Assembly: GCA_026182355.1 (NCBI GenBank)
Contig: JAPFBL010000068.1
Location: 3,737,001-3,801,000, forward strand
DNA from: Hermatobates lingyangjiaoensis
Lineage: Eukaryota; Arthropoda; Insecta; Hemiptera; Hermatobatidae
Reading direction: 5' to 3'
Length of the DNA stretch: 64,000 nucleotides
Positions 1-8,439 of the stretch are shown piece after piece. Every line of letters starts with the position of its first letter. Within the stretch, counting starts at the first letter, position 1. Below the pieces are notes generated by a model. It searched no databases. It was given only the letters and a program-made list of their open reading frames with translations, and was not told where the DNA came from. A program made the translations under genes and the position numbers.

Positions 1-277
1 AACATCTGAGCCAATATCGACCATTTTATTGGCAAATATTTCAATAAAGAAAACAATAAAGAATCAGGTAAGTTTCTATTAATTAAGGTGAAGTTTTATT
101 TACTATTTCACTAGTGTTCAATGCTGCCACATCTGCAGCTCGGGTAACATCAGTGGAATAAGGATTCATTTATTAGCAGGTCCAATGAATGAATCACTGC
201 TGCTATTCATTGTTGAATGCTATGCATTCTTATAGGTTAATGACTGAACAAAACATAATTTATGAGATTCATGCAGA

Positions 278-540
278 TTGCTAGTACCATTGAGGTTTAT
301 AAAATTTACATTAGTAAGAGAACAAACCGTCATAACCGACCAGGTATGTACAACAAAACCTAATGAAGCATATAAATATATAAACAAGAATCCAACTGCT
401 CCTCTGTTAAAAGCCCAAATTAAAGTCCATAAAATAGGAGAACCTATTAGGCCAATTATAAGAAAACTCGTAAAATTTCAAAAAAATTAGCAAAATTTAT
501 AAAAGATAAGGTTAGACTACCAAATACATACAATATACTG
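278..540 (+). pseudogene. Penelope-like reverse transcriptase relic
   Basis: This is a fragment of a retroelement reverse transcriptase, not a host gene. Residues in the frame from 278 include NPTAPLLKAQIKVHK followed by GEPIRPII. That matches the N-terminal fingers block (xNPTAPxxxxxxKxHKxxxPIRPII) of reverse transcriptases of the Penelope-like/GIY-YIG type. After a deletion and frame change near 465-472, the next frame reads KISKKLAKFIKDKVRLPNTY (472-528), which is the block that normally follows. The break falls where the linker before 'APxYKxxK' should be. No catalytic YxDD motif, start codon or upstream domain is visible. I see the two blocks directly; the family assignment is from memory of the motif. 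The remains of one old copy are the likely explanation. Confidence 0.6.
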
Positions 541-3500
541 TATACAAAAAATGCCTACTTTTGGTGGTGATTTACTTGAATACGAATAGCATAATCGATT
601 AATCCAGAGAACAAGTGAATGCTGATAAACGTCACTGGAAGGAATTCTGTCACTTGATTAAAGTTTCCCAAGCTACAGGTGGGAGTCAAATTGATCTCTT
701 GTAAAACAGTAAACCAAACCTGATTGTTCTTAGAATGCTTTAGGTCTTACCTAAGTTTTCTTACTCTTTTCTTTATAGAAATGAGTCCTCAAATTGGCGA
801 GGTGACATTCATTTAAATGACCTCATTACATCTGTAATTTCCCCCGTATTCAAGTAGATACTAAAAAATAAATATATTTATTCAAAACAAAAAGTGCATA
901 GTCAACGTCAGTTGAAATTCTGTACCTACTCTTAATAAACTTTTATACGACAAAATCTAATAATATGTACATAGAAATCAACCCCGCAATGAGATTGGTT
1001 ATTTTGGCAATCATGTATGCCACTCGTAGCAATACCTAATAGCCCACTCTTCCCTCTCCAAGACCGAAACTGAAGTCCACATTGGAAACAAAGAACATAC
1101 AAAAATACAAATACGAGTAGCATGTCAAGCAGTTTTAATTTTTCAATAATACTACTGCATGAATAAGGTTAAAGAAAAGATTATGTGGGGATTTCTTAGT
1201 AAAAGGAAATTACTACTCAGGGTAGGGTGTTGATCAGAAAGGGAAAGCTCAGCAAAGGTGAGATGACTAAGCGCCTAGAGTTGGGGGGACAGCAATCAAT
1301 TTTCACGATTTCAATGAATATTTGGAAGGTACGACGAAGGGTCAAATCCCATTTATCTGATTCAGGAAAACAATTTCAGTTTACATTGGGCTAGTAATGG
1401 AAATCAAGATTTTTTTTCTTGAAATGTCGAATGCATTTTTGTAAGAGAAAGAAGAAGACTCTTAAAAATCCTCCAGTCATATGTAGTCATATGTATTAGG
1501 TCATATGTATTAGTCATATGTATTAGGTCATATGTACCTAACTGTTTGCCTACCACGCATTTACTGACTTTTCCTACGAACCAATAATTATTAATTATGA
1601 AACAATAATTAATCAAACTACATTATTCTTCAGAGTATTTCGAATAAGGTATTTCAACCCTATACGACAGATAATCAAGAAAAAAAAATCTATAGTGGCC
1701 TACACTAAAGTAAGTGAACACAGTATCAAACTCAGCAAGCAATCGAGATTTGGTTTTATGACGATGTCATAAGAAACGGGAAATGATTGATCGAGAACAA
1801 TCAGACATGCTATTCTTATTATTATTATTATAACTCTGAGAACTTGAAAACCTTAGCGGACTCGTGCGCACTGGACCACATCCGCCTGTGTACTTCAGTT
1901 TATCGTTTCTGAATTCAACTTCAAATTTTAAGTTTTTTGATGAACTTCTTAATTATCTGCAGAGAAGTATCTCTATCTTCTACTGGTTTTACGCATAATT
2001 TGCTACAAATCTTTAAACACCATTGCAACGCATTGATTGATGTATGATATGTTCAAATGTTTCCACCTATTCCAGATATCGTCTCCTGTCTTCGTATTAT
2101 TTTAATTGCATCTTACATACCTGTACAAAACAGGACAAATCTTAGTTAGTTATTCTACATATTTTTTTCAATCCTTCCTTTAAATATTCACAATTTTGTT
2201 GACAAAGTTAAGTTCTGTTGAAATAAGCATCTTGGACTATGAGAGACATTGATTGTATCTTGTAACATATAAACGAAATAATTAATATTTCGTTTATCAA
2301 ATTTTTGAAAATTTTATTTCTCATCGAAGCACATCCGTTTCATCTCAGTCAAAATAAATGACAAATTGCCTCTTTCATCATAGAAATATTTAAGGAGGTA
2401 CGATGTTTGAGAACTTTTCAAGGTGTAGGTAGGACAGGTGATCATTGCCTCTTCCTATCCAAGACATAGGAAGAATTTGTCTTTGTAGTTTATTAAGGCT
2501 AATTAAAGGACCTCATTCATTTTACAACAGAGGCATATCATACAATTGGTATTATCAAAGTAGTTTCTAGAAATTTTATAGAAACAAAAGAGTGATTGAT
2601 CCCTTTAAGGCTTAAACAGTTTTCCATTTGTTAACCAAAATTTTTGAAGCTGATTCAGTTGATTTGTTCTTCTGATAGGTATATGTCCCTTATGACGATA
2701 TTTATTTACCAAAAACTTCTTCCATTTTTACCAATAGATAATAAAACCTGTCATTTTTAGTTTAATATTACTCTTCTAATATTATTAAGTCTACATTAAA
2801 GCAGTCTACATGTAGAGCGATTACAACTTTTTCACTACAGAAAACCAACCGTTACTCTTCAAAACACTAAAATATATGGTTGATTAGGGTTTTTAAATGT
2901 TCTTACATATCATACTAACCCCTTAATATCTTCAAATTTCTAAGTCAATGTAAACAAATCGAAGAAATACAGCAGGTAATCCATTATTCCAAGTTCAGTT
3001 TCTAGTATTTAAAATGATATTGCCTTCTGCTGTAATCAGAAAATTTCAGTTTTCTGATTTTTTTTTGGGTAGAATTTTTGTTCACAAAATATAATTTTCT
3101 ATAGTTTATTGTAAAAAAGAAATATTTTCTTTGTAATAAAAATTGTATTGTAGTTTCTCGTATAAAGCAACTACTATAATAGTTTAAGTTTTATTTGGAG
3201 AATATAAACTTTGAAAGGCCTCGTCCACAGACTTATTTACTGTAATCCAGTGACTGTCGTTCTTCAATTAGTTGTCTTTCTATGACGTCATTCATAGATG
3301 TATTATGTATTCTTAAGATGTATACTTGTATGTATACTATACATCTATTTATATATGTATTTTTAAGATAAATTTTTCATAGAATACCTAAAAGATGAAT
3401 AAGCAATTCGTTCTAAAAGAAAACATCAAAGAAGTATTACACAACTTTAAAATACGAAAAATCAATTAAACTGGAAATATTTTTTTTTCAATACTTCTAT

Positions 3501-3900
3501 TCTTACATTAGTGGGAAAAAAGATATTTTGAAAGTTGTATGATAGATTGATTTGCTTATTTGCATTATCGAACACTTGACATAAAATATCTCTAAAAAAA
3601 AATAGATTTGGAGGGAAAACAAGAAGAAGAGAAAGGGAATTTATCTGAACTGTAATGAATCAGAATATAAGATGGAATGGGCAAGAAAGGCCTTAATGGG
3701 GAAATCCATTCAATTGGCACACTCGAGTTGGTTACATTTACTAAAAACTCCATCGCAGCCACTACGCCACCATCTTTATCAACGGTAACGCATATTCCCT
3801 CCCCATTTTTCTTGTAATGTAGATTAATATCCTTTACTTAAAATATCTCCACATTAAATTATCCGACTCTCAACAGTAATATACTCTTCAGACAAAATTT
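541..3900. other. AT-rich DNA without a recognised gene
   Basis: Frames are short and do not resemble a protein family. Apart from a small tandem array near 1477 I see only A/T runs and poly-purine patches. The 932-1123 and 1404-1616 minus frames have no recognisable motif. Confidence 0.5.
1476..1537 (+). repeat. short TCATATGTA tandem array
   Basis: Five occurrences of TCATATGTA are spaced 9 to 15 bases apart, with TTAG or TTAGG linkers between some of them. The CATATG core is palindromic, so the array reads nearly the same on both strands. It looks like a locally expanded minisatellite; no function is implied. Confidence 0.8.
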
Positions 3901-4261
3901 AATGGTTTGCCAAGTCTATATCCAATCATAAAACGATTTATCAACCCTAATTTAATAACTAGTTCAATACGTCTCCATTCCAGACATTCACAGCTTACAG
4001 AATTAGAACCCAGTTTGGTTGGAAAAAATTATTCGAACTATTCCTTAGCTGCAAAAACAAGGAATATAAACTACGATAACTTTGGCTATCAAAGAGTTTG
4101 TGGAAAATTCCTTTACTGCAATGAGGATTACCACTTATATGTTGCAGAGGCACGCAATGCATTTGATACAGTGAACATTAATGACAAATACGTGTGTCTA
4201 AACAAGAACGAATTTGGGAGTTTACCTCAAAGAAATGCAGTTCTTTATGTTTATTGCATAT

Positions 4262-4416
4262 TACAATAGAATAAATTATCATAACTTGTGCGCTTGTCTC
4301 CTCATCGGACTGGGTTTCGCTCACGTTCATCTTCGAGAGCGTGCTTGATAGGGACTGCTTGTCGCAGAAGGCGCCATACAAAACCGGTTGTACAAGGAGA
4401 CTGATAGTCTAGGAAT
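4262..4416 (-). other. possible coding exon, unidentified protein
   Basis: On the minus strand a frame through this interval contains LYGAFCDKQSLSSTLSK and then NVSETQSDEETSAQV. Codons here are mostly G/C-ending (GCC TTC TGC GAC AAG CAG TCC), in sharp contrast to the AT-rich surroundings, which is what makes it look like real coding sequence. A possible acceptor (CTATCAG) lies at the upstream end. The downstream boundary is unclear: GT occurs in CACAAGTTATG, a poor donor match. The 'QPVLYGAF' segment faintly recalls the NPxxY end of a seven-helix receptor followed by a short tail, but that is too weak to name it. A plus-strand frame overlapping part of this interval (3907-4269) shows no known motif. 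It could equally be a conserved element or chance. Confidence 0.3.
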
Positions 4417-4558
4417 GATGGGTTTATTCCTCCATTAATAATTAAAAATAACCACAATCGTACCTTTAACAGCCTAATCATGTAATTTCCATGTGATTAT
4501 AATAATAACAATCAATAAAAACAGAATTAAACAGGACGAAAAACCATCATAAAACATT

Positions 4559-4757
4559 GGGGCCAGAGTAGCCCAGGGGCTTTCGTCCTCGTCCCTGGGA
4601 CTAGCGATCCAGAGACTAGTTCGATTCACACTTAGGTTTTCGATTTCCTTACGCGGAAGTGCAAAAAATTTGAGCGCACTTCATTCGGAGAGGACGTTAA
4701 GCCATCTGACCTGAGTATGCACGATGTCAGGTACTCGTTAAAGATTCTTACTTTAAA
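4559..4757 (+). mobile_element. tRNA-derived SINE, copy A
   Basis: The element opens with GGGGCCAGAGTAGCCCAGGG. It contains an A-box-like TAGCCCAGGGG and, about 45 bases on, a B-box-like AGTTCGATTCA, the two internal RNA polymerase III promoter boxes of tRNA-derived SINEs. A tRNA-unrelated body follows, with the block GAGAGGACGTTAAGCCATC and the 3' end ACTCGTTAAAGATTCTTAC then TTTAAAA. The same order of blocks occurs reversed at 53149-53341, which supports a real family. It would be transcribed by polymerase III and mobilised by a partner LINE. I see no clear target-site duplication. Confidence 0.7.
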
Positions 4758-5408
4758 AGGGAGATACAATACAATATTCCCTTGAGGAACCGCCAACGTG
4801 TAACATTGGCGGACTTGTTCACACAAAAAAAAACACACACACACGTCAAAACAAAACAGTTATTCATATTTCGAAATTAAATTCATCATCGGAAGAAGGT
4901 CATTCATTCTCAGAAGAATAGGTAAATACAGTGCCTTTTCGAGAGTGTTCTCATCGTGATGAACGGCTCGAAATATCCATTGCAGTACCTGTCTGAGCGG
5001 CCCCCCTCTAATATTTACTATTTCTTTTAAGTTTTCAGGATAACAACATTCATACCATTAATTATATATATGATTATAAATATAAAATAAAACTAAAATT
5101 GTCAGTTTACAGATTAAGTTAAGTAAGTAATTAGGTTTAAACAACAAATGTCTGTTTTTAAATAATGAATAATAACACTAGGTATTTTATGATCCTTTTG
5201 TGGTTCTCTTGTTACTGAATTTCTTGTTTGATTGATTTGTTTTCTGTTGGTTGGTATCCGTGGATGTATTTTCTTGCTTTACTTATATCGTTAATAAATT
5301 GCTTTTTAGCCCAGAAAATGCCAAACAACTTTTGGCGAAACGTCGGCTTATAATCAGGATTTGTATGTTTATGACCAAAATCCTCGAGAACCACTTGTGT
5401 GAATTTAT

Positions 5409-5430
5409 ATATATATATATTATATATGTA
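5409..5430. repeat. (TA)n tract
   Basis: An AT dinucleotide run directly abuts the left end of the following TIR element. It is consistent with the TA target preference of Tc1/mariner elements. Confidence 0.7.
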
Positions 5431-6018
5431 CAGGGTGTCCATAAAGTCCATGTGCAGGTTAAAAAAATTATAACTTTATTCGTATTTACGATAGAAATAA
5501 TCTGTAAAAAAGATTAGAAGGAAGTAAATCTACATTTTTTAAGGTTTTTTGTAATTTTTTTTAAGGTTTTATTCTAAAAATAATTTTTAGTTTCTACAGT
5601 CCTCCATTATTAGCAATATAGAGGGTAATACGCTTTTGCAGTTTACGGAAAACATGCGCCAAGTGATTTACAATAATCCGTGATCTTATTAATTATTTAG
5701 CTTTCAAAGCTTCAAATGAACAAGATTTAGATGCATACACAGTTGCTTACACATGCCCTCCATAAGAAAAATCTAATGGAGTCAAGTCTGGCAAACGTGG
5801 AGATGAATGAAATGGTCCACCTCTCCCGATTCATCTGTTAGGAAATTCGTGATTTAGAAGAGGTTACCACATGATGGAGGTTAAGTGGATAAAATTTCAA
5901 TAAAACTTTAAAAAATATAGATTTCCTTCTTTCTAATCCTTTTACAGATCATTTCTATCCCAGCTACAAATAAGGGTATATTTTTTTTAAAATGCACACG
6001 GACTTTATGGACACCCTG
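5431..6018. mobile_element. Tc1/mariner-type element with long TIRs
   Basis: The left end reads CAGGGTGTCCATAAAGTCC and the right end is its inverse, with TA on both outer sides (5429-5430 and 6019-6020), the duplication expected for the Tc1/mariner superfamily. Similarity between the ends extends inward for roughly 120 bases with mismatches (5431-5560 against 5898-6018). The element is 588 bp, much shorter than an autonomous copy, and its interior holds only the 3' part of a transposase on the minus strand. It is therefore a deleted, non-autonomous copy. Confidence 0.8.
5596..5835 (-). pseudogene. transposase C-terminal relic (DDE, insect Tc1/mariner type)
   Basis: On the minus strand, beginning near 5835, the frame reads IGRGGPFHSSPRLPD and then LTPLDFSYGG. 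This matches the 'IGRGGP...WPPRSPDLTPLDFFLWG' segment around the last catalytic aspartate in a group of insect transposases. After frame breaks, HLAHVFRKLQKRI and then the C-terminal tail ANNGGL with a stop appear close to 5600. The helix-turn-helix region and first two catalytic residues are absent. It lies wholly inside the TIRs at 5431 and 6018. The protein is inactive; the segment is useful mainly as a classifier for the element. Confidence 0.65.
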
Positions 6019-6224
6019 TATATATCACGCTATGATAACTGATTGAAGGCAATTCAGGGTTAGGCACTAATGAAACAACAATTGTATTCACTATGTATCT
6101 CATTAATTCCACTAATTTTAATAAGCTTTCAGCCCCCGTAGGTAGTCAAAAATCGATTAGTTATTACACAAATGTTTTTATATATATATCAATGATCAAA
6201 CCACAATAAGAAATGGGAAAACAA

Positions 6225-6267
6225 GACTAAGATATTTCAACCGTAACAAGCGGTCTTCGTCAGAGTT
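6225..6267 (-). ncRNA. hammerhead-ribozyme-like motif (left arm, palindrome 1)
   Basis: Read on the minus strand: stem I AACU, core CUGACGA, one extra A, stem II GACCG/CGGUU around a 7-nt loop, GAA, then AUAUCU and closing AGUC. The stem III hexamer is AUAUCU, which breaks the AGAUCU palindrome seen in sister copies, so this copy is probably damaged. Stem I pairs over three positions. The layout is that of a type I hammerhead with an insertion after A9. Confidence 0.45.
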
Positions 6268-6320
6268 AAAAACCCAACTGAGTTTTGGGTCATCAGAGTC
6301 AAAAACTCAGTTGGGTTTTT

Positions 6321-6363
6321 AACTCTGACGAAGACCGCTTGTTACGGTTGAAAGATCTTAGTC
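6321..6363 (+). ncRNA. hammerhead-ribozyme-like motif (right arm, palindrome 1)
   Basis: Stem I is AACU (6321-6324), core CUGACGA (6325-6331), extra A (6332), stem II GACCG/CGGUU (6333-6337 and 6345-6349), GAA (6350-6352), palindromic stem III AGAUCU (6353-6358), U at the cleavage-site position (6359), and closing strand AGUC (6360-6363). Three pairs form in stem I. All invariant hammerhead core bases are present except for the inserted A between A9 and stem II. Confidence 0.5.
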
Positions 6364-6428
6364 TTGTTTTCCCATTTTCTTATTGTGGTTTGATCATTGA
6401 TTATTTCACGTGTTTATGTGAAATTTTA

Positions 6429-6461
6429 TATATATATATAGGTATATATATATATATATAC
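6429..6461. repeat. (TA)n tract between two palindromes
   Basis: A run of alternating T and A, interrupted once by GG, separates palindrome 1 from palindrome 2. The same association of (TA)n with this repeat family recurs near 33690, 41780, 55490 and 57840. Confidence 0.75.
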
Positions 6462-6551
6462 ACTTTTTCGATGAAAATACGATCCAAAATGGACAAATAC
6501 AGTTCAATGTACATAAAGAAACATAGAGAAATTAAAAACACAAATTTACAG

Positions 6552-6584
6552 TCTCTAATTTTCGGTTGAACCATCTTCAGGAGA
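6552..6584 (-). ncRNA. hammerhead-ribozyme-like motif (left arm, palindrome 2)
   Basis: On the minus strand: stem I UCUC, core CUGAAGA, extra U, stem II GGU/ACC with a UCA loop, GAA, palindromic stem III AAUU, A at the cleavage position, closing GAGA. Stem I pairs perfectly over four positions. Its stems differ in sequence from palindrome 1 but the plan is the same. All invariant core bases are present. Confidence 0.55.
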
Positions 6585-6612
6585 GATAAGAGAGGGAAAC
6601 CGTCTTCTTATC

Positions 6613-6645
6613 TCTTCTGAAGACGGTTCAACCAAAAATTAGAGA
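6613..6645 (+). ncRNA. hammerhead-like motif, core-mutated (palindrome 2)
   Basis: The elements follow the left arm: UCUU, CUGAAGA, extra C, GGU/ACC, then AAA in place of GAA, AAUU, A, GAGA. Loss of the invariant G after stem II would be expected to abolish cleavage, so this is a relic. Confidence 0.4.
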
Positions 6646-6709
6646 CTGTAAGTTTGTGTTTTTAATTTCTCTATGTTTCCTTATGTAAATTGAACTATAT
6701 ATATATGTT

Positions 6710-8110
6710 AACCTGTAATCGTGTAAAGAGTGAAGTATATTTTGAACCGCTGAGGTTGCTGAATAAAGTTGACATCTCTCGTTACTCTTCTTAGTTATGA
6801 TTAAACCATCAGAACATACTTACAACTATATTAACATAGCGGTTGAGAATTACAAAAGTTATATATACAACAGGTAAATAATAGTAATTAAAAACAAAGA
6901 ATTTGTCTGAAACAGCACAAGTTTGGATATTACAGTGGTTTAACATTGATTTCTACGACTCGTTTTATTTAGAAATCCATTACGTATAATGAATTAAAGA
7001 TTAAAGGTCTGGTAAAAAAGAAGAATGTTTGATCTCATAATTTTCTTAAACATTCAGCTATATCATGTCTTTTGCATTAATTTTCTGTTGTAACATAACA
7101 TAAAAAATTGCATATTTGTTTAGAATCGGTTTCTGTCCCCTGGCAAAAAGTGATATGAAAAGAATAATGAAATCGAAAGTTAAGCACAATAAATAAAAAG
7201 ACGTTAGTAAATTAGAAATATTAGCTCTAGTTAAAAAGATACTAGTTTGAATTCCAAAGGAGATGAGAAGGCCTTTCGTTTGATTAACAAAGGAAGTGCG
7301 CAATCGATTAGAGGAAGCATCAAGTGCTCACTCACGTCCACCTCACCCGCTGGCCTTGTTCACCCACACCAACGCTACCTCCATTACACTAACTTAGCCT
7401 AATCTTTCACATTACTTCCATTAACTTAAAGAAAGCGTTCTCATTTAAATTACCTAAATATAACAAAATAATCATTTAATATAGTAAAACTAACAGGTTT
7501 CCAAATTAGATCAAGATTCCTATCTTCCTTTATAATCAGATATTGCCTATAATGCTGGGATATTTATAACCAAGATTCAGTAATTGCAATTTCAGACTTC
7601 ATGTAGAAAATTTCTTAGAATCATATGTATTCTAATAATGGAAGTACTAAAACATTTCAGTAATGTTATTGTTTCCTATTTTTCTGATTATACTCTTACT
7701 ATTTTCAGTTACCTATATATTATTTTACAAACTATTGTCTTCATCTTAAACAGTGAACTTGAAGGTCCAAAATTATAGGTTCTCAAGTTCCATGCAGAGC
7801 AGAGGAAAACTTGTGGCACACTGTTAACAGGCTTCTTTACAATTATGCACGAGACACAATACAACAACGTCATCAGAAAATACTTACCCTAGGGACGATC
7901 AAGTTTATCTCTCCTAGTGAAGACATAAAATGGAATTCAAAACTTATTAGTCAATTAATTCAAACAGTCATTTCTATTCGCAAATGGCTTCAAAGTACTA
8001 TTATTATTTCAATTCGCTTGTTTATTCCTGGCATTTCCTGTTGTATTATGATAGTTTCTATCATTTGCAGTCTAAAGTTGTCTTTTCCTTTATAAATAAT
8101 TTTGATATCA
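6710..8110. other. AT-rich DNA without a recognised gene
   Basis: Frames at 7058-7303 (minus), 7584-7778 and 7811-8095 (plus) are hydrophobic or AT-driven and show no family motif. A C-rich, G-poor patch lies near 7325-7390. Confidence 0.45.
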
Positions 8111-8111
8111 C

Positions 8112-8435
8112 TTGGCAGGATTTCTCGTGCCGTTGTGCATGCTGAGCCGTCCAGATAAAGACGTGAATGTTATGCCGATGTATAGGTTTGACACGAACAG
8201 TCTATATGAACAGACCCATAAAGCTAAGCTGACACGAAAAATCTTCGTAAGTAGTATCAACATAATTTATAAAGAAAAAGAAAACTTTAGATTGCAAATA
8301 ATAGAAGCTATCATTATACAGAAGGAAAAGTCAAGAATAAATACAGAAACTCCAAACAACAATAGAACCTTGAAGCTATTTGGGAACAAACCAAGCCTAC
8401 TTAGCCAGGTAAAGTATGAAGGCAACCTTCTTTAA
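8112..8435 (+). pseudogene. C-terminal relic of a Penelope-like (GIY-YIG) element protein
   Basis: The frame ends with IIYKEKENFRLQIIEA, IIIQKEKSRINTE and NNNRTLKLFGNKP before a stop. This resembles the tail that follows the GIY-YIG endonuclease of Penelope-like elements, where an E in 'xxxEAxxIxxxxPxIN' is followed by a short 'xxLxLF' end. The typical P before IN is S-R here. The catalytic GIY and YIG motifs themselves are not seen upstream, so only the last 60 or so residues are recognisable. It lies on the same strand as the reverse-transcriptase relic at 278, but 7.6 kb away with two other elements between, so it is best taken as a separate copy. Assignment is by motif memory only. Confidence 0.45.
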
Positions 8436-8439
8436 TCCC

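Larger units (their letters stand above)
6189..6400. repeat. 97-bp inverted repeat (palindrome 1) with hammerhead-like motifs
   Basis: The left arm (about 6189-6285) and right arm (about 6304-6400) are near-perfect reverse complements separated by about 18 bases. Each arm carries one hammerhead-like motif pointing outward. Outward of the motif both arms share a tail containing TCTTGTTTTCCCATTT and GTGGTTTGATCATTG. Related tails recur near 33800, 41000, 41830 and 57060. A (TA)n tract flanks the right side. Confidence 0.85.
6499..6698. repeat. inverted repeat (palindrome 2) with hammerhead-like motifs
   Basis: The left arm (about 6499-6588) and right arm (about 6604-6698) are about 90-base inverted copies with scattered mismatches. 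Shared blocks are AACATAGAGAAATTAAAAAC and its complement, and TCTCTAATTTT with its complement. A third, single copy of the same sequence lies reversed near 42285-42360. Confidence 0.8.

Noticed and set aside
1476..1537. CRISPR-like array
   Set aside because: Units are 9-15 bases without unique spacers; this is a minisatellite in eukaryotic DNA.
3907..4269. 120-codon plus-strand frame
   Set aside because: No domain or family motif, unremarkable codon use, and it overlaps the more coding-like minus-strand stretch.
4559..4640. tRNA gene
   Set aside because: A- and B-box-like sequences are present but there is no cloverleaf or acceptor stem; the repeated body shows it is a SINE.
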